Part shown: one piece after another, positions 8,706-16,625 of the stretch
Layout of the letters: each line of letters opens with the position of its first letter
How positions within the stretch are numbered: the stretch's first letter is position 1
DNA from: Parasedimentitalea psychrophila
Lineage (GTDB): Bacteria; Pseudomonadota; Alphaproteobacteria; Rhodobacterales; Rhodobacteraceae
Length of the DNA stretch: 64,000 nt
Reading direction: 5' to 3'
Assembly: GCF_030285785.1 (NCBI RefSeq)
Contig: NZ_CP127247.1
Coordinates: 992,001 to 1,056,000 of the forward strand
Notes under the pieces: generated by a model
Seen by the model: only the letters and a program-made list of their open reading frames with translations
Told to the model about the DNA's origin: nothing
The model's database searches: none
Program-made: the position numbers and the translations under genes

Positions 8706-9635
8706 ATGACAGATACACTTTCATACCCCGACGTGACCCAATGGGCGGTGCCTTTTTTCATCATCGCAATATTGGGAGAGCTGGCCTGGATCGCCATCAA
8801 AGGCCGCGGTGGCCGCTATGAGACCCGCGACGCGGTGACCTCGCTGATCATGGGCGCGGGCAGTGTGGCCTCGGGCATCGCGCTGGGGTTTATCGCCTGG
8901 GGTTTCTTCATGTGGCTCTGGGCGCTGACGCCGCTGAACCTGGGCACCTCGGTGCTGGCCATTATCATCTGTTTTGTGCTGGATGACCTGCGCTATTACT
9001 GGGTGCATCGGTTTGGCCACCGCATCCGCTGGGTCTGGGCCAGCCACGTCAACCACCACTCCAGCCAGCACTACAACCTGACCACCGCCCTGCGGCAAAC
9101 CTGGACCGGTACCTTTTCACTGATCATGATCATCCGCGCGCCGCTGGTGCTGATAGGCTTCCACCCGGCGCTGGTGTTGTTTGTCAGCGGTATCAACCTG
9201 ATTTACCAGTTCTGGATCCACACCGAGGCAATTGGCAAGATGCCGCGCTGGTTTGAGGCGGTGATGAACACCCCCAGCCACCACCGGGTCCATCATGGCC
9301 GCAATGCGCGCTATCTGGATTGCAACTATGCCGGCGTATTTATCATCTGGGACAAGATGTTCGGCACCTTTGTGCCGGAACAGGACAGCGAGGCGGTGGA
9401 CTATGGGCTGGTGCATAATCTGGCCAGCTTTAACCCGCTAAGGGTGGCGTTTCATGAATGGGTTGGCATCTGGAGCGACGCCAGTCAGTCGGGGTTAACC
9501 CTGCGCCAACGGCTTGCCTATATGCTGGCCCCACCCGGCTATAGCCACGATGGCAGCCGCGATACCTCTGAAACCCTGAAGGAAAAACATCTGGCGCGCC
9601 ACCCCGAGGACGCCGGCACGCCAGGGTTCAACTGA
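8706..9635 (+). CDS. Sterol desaturase / fatty acid hydroxylase family protein
   Basis: Integral-membrane di-iron oxygenase family. The histidine clusters are all present: HRFGH at 101-105, HVNHH at 114-118 and HHRVHH at 192-197, plus a lone H172. About four transmembrane helices flank them. Family members hydroxylate or desaturate lipids using O2 and an electron donor; the substrate here (fatty acid, sterol-like lipid or carotenoid) cannot be told. The 309-residue length is typical. It follows the small membrane protein gene after 7 bp. Confidence 0.9.
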   Translation: MTDTLSYPDVTQWAVPFFIIAILGELAWIAIKGRGGRYETRDAVTSLIMGAGSVASGIALGFIAWGFFMWLWALTPLNLGTSVLAIIICFVLDDLRYYWVHRFGHRIRWVWASHVNHHSSQHYNLTTALRQTWTGTFSLIMIIRAPLVLIGFHPALVLFVSGINLIYQFWIHTEAIGKMPRWFEAVMNTPSHHRVHHGRNARYLDCNYAGVFIIWDKMFGTFVPEQDSEAVDYGLVHNLASFNPLRVAFHEWVGIWSDASQSGLTLRQRLAYMLAPPGYSHDGSRDTSETLKEKHLARHPEDAGTPGFN

Positions 9636-9774
9636 TCCGCCTAGGCGCTGCGGCTTTGATCACCCTGCCAGTTTCCCTAAAATGCGATCTTTAATCGCAC
9701 CTTCATCCTTTTAACCGACCCTGCTCATCGACGTATAGTGCAGGCAGACTCGGGCAAGGGATGAGGACCAGAAG

Positions 9775-10614
9775 GTGAACAATTGGCAACGAACCAAGGC
9801 TAATATGCCCGAAGGGTCAGACAACCCGCTGAACGCAGCCGTATTGGGCCGCGATCAATCGACGCTCAGCATGGTGGAAGACGCAGTCGCGCACAACCAG
9901 ACCATGCTGGCCTATCAACCGGTCATGCAGGCGTTACCGCCGCATGAGCCGGCCTTTTACGAAGGATATATCCGGGTGCTGGACGCCACCGGCCGGGTGA
10001 TTCCCGCGCGCGAATTCATGCCGGTGGTGGAAGACAAGGAACTGGGCCGGGTGCTGGATTGTCTGGCGCTTGAACATGGGTTCAAGGCACTATCGCGCAG
10101 TCCCGACATCCGCCTGTCGATCAATATGTCTGCCCGCTCTATCGGCTATAATCGCTGGATGCGGGTGGTGGAACGGTACATGAAAAAAGACGCCACGCTG
10201 GGGGAACGGCTGGTGCTGGAAATATCCGAGGCCTCGGCGATGGCGGCGCCGGAACTGGTGGTCGATTTCATGGGGCGGATGCAGGAACATGGCATCGCCT
10301 TTGCGCTCGACAATTTTGGCGCCGGCACTTCGGTGATCAAATACTTCCGCGACTTCTTTTTTGATGCGGTCAAGATTGACGGCCAGTTCATTCGCGGCGT
10401 GCATGCCAATCATGACAATCAGGCGATGACCCGGGCGCTGGTGTCGGTGGCCAAACAGTTCGATATGCTGGTGGTGGCTGAATCCGTCGAAAACCGCGAG
10501 GACGCGGAGTTTCTGGTGTCGATCGGTGTTGACTGCCTACAGGGATTTCTATTCGGCGCGCCGTCGGTCAGCCCGCCCTGGATCGACGAGTTGAAACAGC
10601 GCACCCGCGCCTGA
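9775..10614 (+). CDS. EAL-domain protein with altered active-site motifs
   Basis: A 279-residue stand-alone EAL protein with no GGDEF, PAS or membrane segment. Core positions of c-di-GMP phosphodiesterases can be aligned: the glutamate of the EAL motif is E63, but the motif reads EGYIR; N117 in INMSA; E149 and E152 in LEISE; D179 then N180 where DDFG is usual; K200 in VKID; E236 and E239 in AESVE; Q256 in QGFLF. The second metal-binding Asp being Asn suggests weak or absent catalysis, or a c-di-GMP sensor. The start is a GTG at 9775 following GAGGA. Confidence 0.85.
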   Translation: MNNWQRTKANMPEGSDNPLNAAVLGRDQSTLSMVEDAVAHNQTMLAYQPVMQALPPHEPAFYEGYIRVLDATGRVIPAREFMPVVEDKELGRVLDCLALEHGFKALSRSPDIRLSINMSARSIGYNRWMRVVERYMKKDATLGERLVLEISEASAMAAPELVVDFMGRMQEHGIAFALDNFGAGTSVIKYFRDFFFDAVKIDGQFIRGVHANHDNQAMTRALVSVAKQFDMLVVAESVENREDAEFLVSIGVDCLQGFLFGAPSVSPPWIDELKQRTRA

Positions 10615-10643
10615 TTTGCACCCGCAACACTCTACGTAGAAAT

Positions 10644-10672
10644 ACCCGATCTTGCAGGATCCGGGTGTTTTT
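10644..10672 (+). terminator. Rho-independent terminator after the EAL gene
   Basis: ACCCGATC...GGATCCGGGT forms a stem with one bulged base, followed by GTTTTT. It lies 30 bp past the EAL stop codon. Confidence 0.7.
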
Positions 10673-10720
10673 CCGTTTCCGCAATTGACTCGATGCCCCC
10701 GCCTGAGACACCCTGTCCAT

Positions 10721-10789
10721 TGCTGCACCTGCAGCAATTCGCTATTTGAAACCCCGTAAGGGAGGGAGATGACAGATGCTGCACCTGCA
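10721..10789 (+). promoter_or_regulatory. Twin 13-mers TGCTGCACCTGCA upstream of phaA
   Basis: TGCTGCACCTGCA occurs at 10721-10733 and again at 10777-10789, 56 bp apart. The first copy continues to a palindrome TGCTGCA-CC-TGCAGCA (10721-10736). PHB-cycle repressors of the PhaR type in related bacteria bind CTGC/GCAG-type dyads. The spacer here is 4 rather than the 3 I recall for that site, so the assignment is only suggestive. Confidence 0.4.
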
Positions 10790-10855
10790 CACAGGACGAT
10801 CAGCGCTGTGATGTTTCCCAATGATAATTTGATGGCAGAGGACCCATATCAATGA
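10769..10855 (+). CDS. Candidate 28-codon leader peptide coupled to phaA
   Basis: A short frame beginning MTDAAPAHRT and ending EDPYQ, 28 residues. A strong purine-rich ribosome-binding stretch (AAGGGAGGGAG) sits immediately before its ATG. Its TGA overlaps the phaA start as ATGA, the arrangement seen for translational coupling. phaA also has its own AGAGGA. The overlap and the strong site are seen; translation and any regulatory role are inference. It may be chance. Confidence 0.35.
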   Translation: MTDAAPAHRTISAVMFPNDNLMAEDPYQ

Positions 10856-12027
10856 CCAATGTTGTAATCGCATCCGCCGCGCGTACCGCCGTCGGCAGCT
10901 TTGGCGGAGCCTTCGCCAACACCCCGGCCCACGATCTGGGGGCCGCTGTTCTGCAGGCCGTCGTCGAACGCGCCGGTGTCGAAAAAGGTGAAGTATCCGA
11001 GACCATTCTCGGTCAGGTGCTGACCGCTGCGCAGGGTCAGAACCCGGCTCGTCAGGCCCATATCAACGCTGGACTGCCGGTTGCGGCCTCAGCCTGGAGC
11101 CTGAACCAGGTTTGTGGTTCGGGATTGCGCGCTGTTGCCTTGGGTGCGCAGCACATCATGCTGGGGGATGCCGAGATCGTCGCCGCAGGTGGTCAGGAAA
11201 ACATGACCCTGTCGCCCCATGCCGCGCATCTGCGGGCGGGCCACAAAATGGGCGACATGAAATACATCGACACCATGATCCGCGACGGATTGTGGGATGC
11301 GTTCAACGGCTACCACATGGGCCAGACCGCCGAAAACGTCGCCAACCAGTGGCAGATCTCACGCGAGATGCAGGACGAATTTGCAGTCGCCAGCCAGAAC
11401 AAGGCCGAAGCGGCGCAGAAGGCTGGCAGGTTTGCTGATGAGATCACCGCCTTTACGGTGAAGCACCGCAAGGGCGACATTGTGGTCGATCAGGATGAAT
11501 ACATCCGCCACGGCGCCACCATGGCGGCGATGCAAAAACTGCGTCCGGCTTTTGCCAAGGACGGCTCGGTCACCGCCGCCAATGCCTCAGGCCTGAATGA
11601 TGGCGCCGCGGCCACCCTGCTGATGTCCGCCGACAACGCTGAAAAGCGCGGCATCACACCGCTGGCGCGCATCGCCTCTTATGCCACCGTGGGTCTGGAC
11701 CCCTCGATCATGGGCGTTGGCCCGGTCTACGCCTCACGCAAGGCGCTGGAGAAAGCCGGCTGGAGCGTCGGCGATCTGGATCTGGTAGAGGCCAACGAAG
11801 CCTTTGCCGCCCAGGCCTGTGCCGTGAACAAGGAAATGGGCTGGGATCCTGAGATCGTCAACGTCAACGGCGGTGCCATTGCCATTGGTCACCCGATCGG
11901 CGCTTCGGGCTGCCGGGTACTGAACACCCTGTTGTTCGAAATGCAGCGCCGCGACGCCAAAAAGGGTCTGGCCACCCTGTGCATCGGCGGCGGCATGGGT
12001 GTCGCAATCTGCGTTGAACGTCCCTAA
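10852..12027 (+). CDS. phaA: Acetyl-CoA acetyltransferase (beta-ketothiolase)
   Basis: Condenses two acetyl-CoA into acetoacetyl-CoA, the first step of polyhydroxybutyrate synthesis, or runs in reverse in acetoacetate breakdown. At 391 residues it has normal thiolase length. Active-site residues are C88 in NQVCGSG, H347 in IGHPIGASG and C377 in CIGGGMG. It is followed by a hairpin terminator and then, 280 bp downstream, by phaB. That neighbour supports a PHB role rather than fatty acid degradation. The synthase phaC is not in the window. Confidence 0.95.
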   Translation: MTNVVIASAARTAVGSFGGAFANTPAHDLGAAVLQAVVERAGVEKGEVSETILGQVLTAAQGQNPARQAHINAGLPVAASAWSLNQVCGSGLRAVALGAQHIMLGDAEIVAAGGQENMTLSPHAAHLRAGHKMGDMKYIDTMIRDGLWDAFNGYHMGQTAENVANQWQISREMQDEFAVASQNKAEAAQKAGRFADEITAFTVKHRKGDIVVDQDEYIRHGATMAAMQKLRPAFAKDGSVTAANASGLNDGAAATLLMSADNAEKRGITPLARIASYATVGLDPSIMGVGPVYASRKALEKAGWSVGDLDLVEANEAFAAQACAVNKEMGWDPEIVNVNGGAIAIGHPIGASGCRVLNTLLFEMQRRDAKKGLATLCIGGGMGVAICVERP

Positions 12028-12050
12028 ACGTTTCAGACATTGCATGAAGG

Positions 12051-12078
12051 AGGGCGCCGGTTCGGGCGCCCTTTTTTT
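12051..12078 (+). terminator. Rho-independent terminator of phaA
   Basis: AGGGCGCC (12051-12058), loop GGTTCG, GGCGCCCT (12065-12072), then a run of seven T. It lies 24 bp after the phaA stop, so phaB should have its own promoter. Confidence 0.9.
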
Positions 12079-12228
12079 ATGCCGCAGCTAAATCTGCCTG
12101 CCGCCACCAGAGCGCCTGAATTATGGGCAGCTCACCACGACCCGGCCAACATGGCTTGCATCAATGCCCCGTCATACTACTGTGATGATGCGCATGTGAC
12201 ACTTTATGCGGTGTTGCGGCAATTTCAC

Positions 12229-12247
12229 TGCGCAAGAATATTGCGCA
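12229..12247 (+). promoter_or_regulatory. Palindrome TGCGCAA-GAATA-TTGCGCA upstream of phaB
   Basis: Perfect 7-bp arms around 5 bases, in the AT-richer 228-bp gap between the phaA terminator and the phaB start, 60 bp before the ATG. The position suits an operator for phaB. No -10/-35 pair was clear enough to call. Confidence 0.4.
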
Positions 12248-12306
12248 TGGGATAGTAAAATTGTAGCAAGATTACCAAGTGAACATTTTACCAGAGGATT
12301 CTTCAT

Positions 12307-13029
12307 ATGGCACGAACAGCTCTCGTCACCGGCGGCACACGCGGCATCGGCGCAGCAATTTCACAGGCGCTAAAGGCCGAAGGCTATAGCGTCGCCGCCA
12401 CCTATGCCGGCAATGACCAAGCCGCAGCCGTCTTTACCGAAGAGACCGGCATCAAGGCGTATAAATGGAATGTTGCCGACTACGCGGACAGCAAAGCGGG
12501 AATATCCCAGGTCGAGACCGATCTGGGGCCGATTGACATTGTGGTCGCCAATGCCGGCATCACCCGCGATGCGCCGTTCCACAAGATGACACCTGAACAG
12601 TGGACCGAGGTGGTCGACACCAATCTGACCGGCGTGTTCAACACCGTTCACCCGATCTGGCCCGGCATGCGGCAGCGCAAGTTTGGTCGGGTTATCGTGA
12701 TCAGCTCGATCAACGGCCAGAAAGGCCAGTTTGCCCAAGTCAACTATGCCGCAACCAAAGCCGGTGATCTGGGAATCGTCAAATCGCTGGCCCACGAAGG
12801 CGCCCGCGCAGGCATCACCGCCAATGCCATCTGCCCGGGCTACATCGCCACCGAAATGGTGATGGCGGTGCCCGAGAAAGTACGCGACAGCATCATCTCA
12901 CAGATCCCCACCGGTCGTCTGGGTGAACCCGAAGAGATCGCCCGCTGTGTTGTCTTCCTGGCCTCGGAGGATTCGGGGTTTATCAACGGCTCGACCATCT
13001 CGGCCAATGGTGCCCAGTTCTTCGCTTAA
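12307..13029 (+). CDS. phaB: Acetoacetyl-CoA reductase
   Basis: NADPH-dependent short-chain dehydrogenase that reduces acetoacetyl-CoA to (R)-3-hydroxybutyryl-CoA for polyhydroxybutyrate synthesis. At 240 residues it has the cofactor motif TGGTRGIG at 8-15, NAG at 82-84, and the catalytic set S134, Y147, K151. It ends with the PhaB-like tail SANGAQFFA. The ATG at 12307 follows GAGGA. A bidirectional terminator follows. Confidence 0.95.
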   Translation: MARTALVTGGTRGIGAAISQALKAEGYSVAATYAGNDQAAAVFTEETGIKAYKWNVADYADSKAGISQVETDLGPIDIVVANAGITRDAPFHKMTPEQWTEVVDTNLTGVFNTVHPIWPGMRQRKFGRVIVISSINGQKGQFAQVNYAATKAGDLGIVKSLAHEGARAGITANAICPGYIATEMVMAVPEKVRDSIISQIPTGRLGEPEEIARCVVFLASEDSGFINGSTISANGAQFFA

Positions 13030-13048
13030 GGCCCCGATCGCGGTGAAA

Positions 13049-13080
13049 AAAAGGGCCGACCCAATTGGGCCGGCCCTTTT
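13049..13080. terminator. Bidirectional terminator between phaB and the 46-aa gene
   Basis: AAAAGGGCCG (13049-13058) pairs perfectly with CGGCCCTTTT (13071-13080). The A-run on one side and T-run on the other let it serve both convergent genes. Confidence 0.9.
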
Positions 13081-13132
13081 CTGTATCCCGTAAGAACGCG
13101 CGCGCTGCGCTCAGCGGGAAACTGTCGCCTGA

Positions 13133-13273
13133 TCAGACCGCAACGGTTTTGGCCCTGATCGCCTTGCGGGACTGCCACAGCCAAGTCCAGAAATCGCGCA
13201 GCACCTGCCCGCGCTCGGCGTGGGCACGCGCAATGGCATCACGGGTGGCGGCATTTACTTTATATTCCAGCAT
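13133..13273 (-). CDS. Small basic protein, 46 residues
   Basis: Begins MLEYKVNAAT and ends RKAIRAKTVAV. It is helix-prone, rich in Arg/Lys/Ala, with a Trp-containing patch (FWTWLW at about 28-33) and no signal peptide. The ATG at 13273 has AAGGAG seven bases upstream, and the gene ends just before a bidirectional terminator; both support a real gene. The composition recalls small DUF1127-like proteins of Rhodobacteraceae, but I cannot assign it to that family. Confidence 0.6.
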   Translation of the reverse strand: MLEYKVNAATRDAIARAHAERGQVLRDFWTWLWQSRKAIRAKTVAV

Positions 13274-13383
13274 GACAAGGCTCCTTCGGTTCAGGCTTGT
13301 TTACCTGTCGTCACTATGCCCCCAGCCCATAGTGGGCACAAACGAGACTTTTCATCTGCTCAGTTAAGTAATACTTGTGTGAA

Positions 13384-14331
13384 ATGTCGAACCGTCTCCC
13401 ACCGCTCACCGCCCTGCGCGCCTTTGATGCCGCTGCCCGCCATATGTCGTTCGCGCTGGCGGCGGCTGAATTGCACGTCACCCCGGCGGCGCTGTCGTTT
13501 CAGATCAAATCGCTGGAGGAGCATCTGGGTCAGCCGCTGTTTCTCCGCAAGAACCGCATGGTCGAGCTGACCGAGGCCGGGCGCAGCCTGGCCCCCGGCG
13601 CGGCGGAAGGCTTTCAATCACTGTCAACCGCCTGGGCTGCGACGCGACGTTTGCAGGACAATACCAATCTGACCGTCACTGCCGGCCCGGCGCTGACGGC
13701 AAAGTGGTTTGCCCCCCGATTATACGAATTTGCCCGCGCCCACCCAGAGATCGACCTGCGGTTCTCGGCCACTCTGCGCCAGATGGATCTGGCGCGGGAC
13801 GATGTCGATGTGGCGATCCGCTTTGGCGAGGGCGCTGACGACGGTCTTTACAGCGTACCGGTCAGCAAGGAATGGCTGACACCTGCGATGTCGCCGGAAT
13901 TGGCCGAGCAATTTCCAACCCCCGAAAGCCTGATGAAGGCCCGGCTGATCTATGACGATTCGATTGGCTTTCTACGTCCGCCCTGTGATTGGCCAACATG
14001 GTTCAGGGCGGTGGGGCTTGACCATACTCCGGTCCATGGCACTCATTTTTCCAATGCCGACCACGCGGTTGATGCTGCGATTGCCGGGGTTGGTGTGGTG
14101 TTGGGACGGCGCGCGATGATCGTCAAGGATCTGGCCGATGGCCGTCTGGTCGCCCCCTTCAAGGTCGCGATTGAAACCCAGGGGCGGTTCCGCTTCCTGT
14201 GCCTGCCTGGGGCCGAAACACGGCCACAGATCGCCGCATTTCGCGATTGGTTCTTTGCCGAGATTGAAAAAACTGTTCATATCTCGGATCACTTCACCAT
14301 CATCCCAGTTGAGGACATCCCTCCCCTATGA
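13384..14331 (+). CDS. LysR-family regulator, GcvA-like
   Basis: A 315-residue regulator. The N-terminal winged helix-turn-helix (residues about 5-62, with ALRAFDAAARHMSF and LHVTPAALSFQIKSLE) is followed by a LysR substrate-binding domain. The TALRAFDAAAR start and the C-terminal FRDWFFAEIE are typical of the GcvA/AmpR branch. I use the ATG at 13384 rather than a TTG three codons upstream. Its stop overlaps the start of the DMT exporter (ATGA), so it probably regulates, and is co-expressed with, that exporter. Confidence 0.9.
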   Translation: MSNRLPPLTALRAFDAAARHMSFALAAAELHVTPAALSFQIKSLEEHLGQPLFLRKNRMVELTEAGRSLAPGAAEGFQSLSTAWAATRRLQDNTNLTVTAGPALTAKWFAPRLYEFARAHPEIDLRFSATLRQMDLARDDVDVAIRFGEGADDGLYSVPVSKEWLTPAMSPELAEQFPTPESLMKARLIYDDSIGFLRPPCDWPTWFRAVGLDHTPVHGTHFSNADHAVDAAIAGVGVVLGRRAMIVKDLADGRLVAPFKVAIETQGRFRFLCLPGAETRPQIAAFRDWFFAEIEKTVHISDHFTIIPVEDIPPL

Positions 14332-15227
14332 GTAAATCCAAAGCCACCGCGATCGGTTTCATCGCCGTTCTCCTGTGGTCGCTGCTGGCGCTGCTGACCG
14401 TCGGCTCGGCGCCAACGCCGCCGCTGCTCCTAAACGCCATCTGTTTTAGCATCGGCGGCACCCTTGGGTTGATCTGGACACTGGCCAGCGGCCAGTTGGG
14501 ACAATTGCGCCGGGTGTCCTGGAAGGTCTACGCCTTTGGCACGGTTGGGCTGTTTGGCTATCACGCGCTGTATTTCTCGGCGCTGCGACTGGCCCCGGCG
14601 GCTGAGGCCGGGCTGATTGCCTATCTCTGGCCGCTGCTGATTGTGCTGTTTTCCGGCTTGCTGCCCGGCGAAACCCTGCGTCGCGGCCACCTGATCGGCG
14701 CGGCCCTGGGCTTTGCCGGCGCCGCCACCATCATCGCCGGTGGCGGCACCGGGTTTCAGATGCAGTTTCTGCCCGGCTATGGGCTGGCGCTGCTCTGTGC
14801 ACTGACCTGGGCGGGCTATTCGGTGATCTCCAGACTGGTGGGATCGGCGCCGACCAGTTCAGTGGCGGTGTTCTGCTGCGCCACCGCGGTGGCCTCGTGG
14901 GGGCTGCATTTCGCCATCGAGGACACGGTCTGGCCGATTGGAGTGCTGGGCTGGAGCTCGACCCTGTTGCTGGGTCTGGGGCCGGTGGGACTAGCGTTTT
15001 ATGTCTGGGATATTGGCGTCAAACAGGGCGACATTCAGATGCTGGGCACCAGTTCATACGGGGCACCGCTTTTGTCGACACTGGTTTTGGTCATGGCCGG
15101 GATTGCGGCGCCATCCTGGGGTCTGGCGGCGGCGGCGGTGCTGATCACCCTGGGCGCCATCATAGCGGCGCGGGCCAGCACATCCCTGTCCCGGCGCAAG
15201 GCATCCGACGCGGCGGGTAAGCGGTGA
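14328..15227 (+). CDS. DMT-superfamily (EamA) transporter, YddG-like
   Basis: A 299-residue inner-membrane protein with about ten transmembrane helices in two EamA repeats. The start KATAIGFIAVLLWS and the motif GLIAYLWPLLIVLFS resemble the aromatic amino acid exporter YddG. Export of amino acids or related metabolites is the family role; the substrate here is not shown. It is translationally coupled to the LysR gene by a 4-base overlap. Confidence 0.85.
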   Translation: MSKSKATAIGFIAVLLWSLLALLTVGSAPTPPLLLNAICFSIGGTLGLIWTLASGQLGQLRRVSWKVYAFGTVGLFGYHALYFSALRLAPAAEAGLIAYLWPLLIVLFSGLLPGETLRRGHLIGAALGFAGAATIIAGGGTGFQMQFLPGYGLALLCALTWAGYSVISRLVGSAPTSSVAVFCCATAVASWGLHFAIEDTVWPIGVLGWSSTLLLGLGPVGLAFYVWDIGVKQGDIQMLGTSSYGAPLLSTLVLVMAGIAAPSWGLAAAAVLITLGAIIAARASTSLSRRKASDAAGKR

Positions 15228-15246
15228 TTATGCTGCATAGACGGTT

Positions 15247-15271
15247 GGGTGGGGCCGTCAGGCCCCGACCC
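15247..15271. terminator. Hairpin between convergent genes
   Basis: GGGTGGGGCC (15247-15256), loop GTCA, GGCCCCGACCC (15261-15271): a strong stem with one bulge, midway between the DMT gene stop and the DUF465 stop. There is no T-run, so its action is inferred. Confidence 0.5.
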
Positions 15272-15279
15272 ACATCATG

Positions 15280-15456
15280 CTAGGTCAGTTCGACGCTCGA
15301 TAAACGTTCGATTTCTTCCTTGAGTTTCAGCTTTTGCTTTTTCATCTCGGCGATTTGGAGCCCGTCCGTGCTGGGTGCGCGTTGCGCGTATTCCACTTCA
15401 TCACTTAGGGTCACATGCTTCTTTTTCAGTTCAACCAGATGTGAGCTGAGGCTCAT
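15280..15456 (-). CDS. DUF465 (YdcH-like) small coiled-coil protein
   Basis: A 58-residue protein starting MSLSSHLVELKKKH and ending ERLSSVELT. It is highly charged and alpha-helical with heptad-like leucines, as in the YdcH/DUF465 family. The ATG at 15456 is preceded by AAGGAGG, which decides the start. Role unknown. Confidence 0.85.
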   Translation of the reverse strand: MSLSSHLVELKKKHVTLSDEVEYAQRAPSTDGLQIAEMKKQKLKLKEEIERLSSVELT

Positions 15457-15609
15457 GGCAATCCTCCTTAAAAGCTTAGTTTGCCCGATCAGTGGACCAC
15501 AAGAAATTGCATCTGTCACGCCGCAGACGCATTCATTTGTCATGAAATAATCACCTTCGGCCAGTTCTTGCCGGTCTATACAACCCCAACGGCAAAGCCC
15601 CGCGCAACC

Positions 15610-16383
15610 CTACCGCCCGCCCGGCCATTCCAGCGCTGCACCCTTGCGCAGAATGGCTGCAATACAGGGTTGATAACTGTCGCCATCCCCCTCGTGCCGC
15701 GCGCCCTTGTGCAGGATCAGCGGCGCGTGCAGGCGAAACGCGGCGCGGCCGGATTTGCGGGCCCGCAGAATCAGCAATTCAGGCGCCCGCCCCACCCGCG
15801 CGGCCAAGGGCAGCACTTCGATCGAGCCCAGCCGCCCGTCGCAGGCGATCAGCATCTCGGGGAGCCGGTCAATGCGCTGGATCATATGCAGCATGCCCTG
15901 TGGCGCCAGCCGCTTTGCCGCCACCGCGATCCAATCCGCCAGCGGCGTCTGCTCGCCCAGGGCGGTGGCCCGTCCGGCATCGGGTGAGGGGCTGTGCGCC
16001 CCGCGGGAATAATAGGGAGGGTTCGCCAGAACATGGTCAAACTGGCGCTGCCGCAGATCCTCGGGCAGCCCGGCCAGATCACAGTGCACCACCGCGAGGT
16101 CAATGCCGTTTTCAACGCCGTTCCGCCGCGCCAGCTGGGCATAGTCGGGCTGCAGCTCCACCCCGGTCAGGTCCAGATCCGGCACCCGCGCGCCAAGACA
16201 GAGCAGCACCTGCCCTGCCCCACAGCCAAGCTCCAGTACCCGCTGATTGGACCGTGCCGGAACGCTGGCCGCCAGCAACACCGGATCCACCCCGGCGCGA
16301 TAACCATCCTTGGGCTGCCACAAGCGGACCTTACCGCCTAGGAAATCGTTGCAGGTCAGGGCGCTGTCGTTGAAGTCGCTCAT
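15610..16383 (-). CDS. tRNA1(Val) A37 N6-methyltransferase-like protein
   Basis: A 257-residue Rossmann-fold SAM-dependent methyltransferase. It has the motif I loop VLELGCGAGQVLLC and the N6-adenine catalytic motif NPPYY at about residues 137-141. The order of motifs and small size match the YfiC/TrmN6 family, which methylates A37 of tRNA1(Val). Its ATG overlaps the stop of the DUF2007 gene (ATGA). Substrate specificity is inferred from the family. Confidence 0.82.
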   Translation of the reverse strand: MSDFNDSALTCNDFLGGKVRLWQPKDGYRAGVDPVLLAASVPARSNQRVLELGCGAGQVLLCLGARVPDLDLTGVELQPDYAQLARRNGVENGIDLAVVHCDLAGLPEDLRQRQFDHVLANPPYYSRGAHSPSPDAGRATALGEQTPLADWIAVAAKRLAPQGMLHMIQRIDRLPEMLIACDGRLGSIEVLPLAARVGRAPELLILRARKSGRAAFRLHAPLILHKGARHEGDGDSYQPCIAAILRKGAALEWPGGR

Positions 16384-16595
16384 TTGCCCAAAGGAATTTC
16401 ATTGTCAGTCATCACCCGCTCAGCGGCGGCGTGATCATCAAGGCGAACCATCAGACGACGCGGGAAAATTCCGATGCCTCCCTCAAGAATGCTCATATTT
16501 ACGTCGAGCTGAAAGCAGTCTATATCCTCCCCCTGAAGAAGGGCAGAGGCAAAGGCCATGATGGTTGGGTCGGTGCTGCGCAAAAGTTCCTTCAT
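16380..16595 (-). CDS. DUF2007 domain protein
   Basis: A 71-residue protein beginning MKELLRSTDPTIMAF with the DUF2007 pattern: short strand-helix, LLQGEDIDCFQLDVNMS, then a Gly-rich turn and PRRLMV. Family members resemble PII-like signal proteins in fold; their function is unknown. It is coupled to the methyltransferase by an ATGA overlap and diverges from the octaprenyl diphosphate synthase with 30 bp between starts. Confidence 0.85.
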   Translation of the reverse strand: MKELLRSTDPTIMAFASALLQGEDIDCFQLDVNMSILEGGIGIFPRRLMVRLDDHAAAERVMTDNEIPLGK

Positions 16596-16625
16596 AAGAT
16601 GGGATCTAAGGGCAAGGCTGGTCGG

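Noticed and set aside
9683-9699. TGCGAT-CTTTA-ATCGCA dyad after the sterol-desaturase-like gene
   Set aside because: Only 6-bp arms and no adjacent T-run; too weak to call a terminator or operator.
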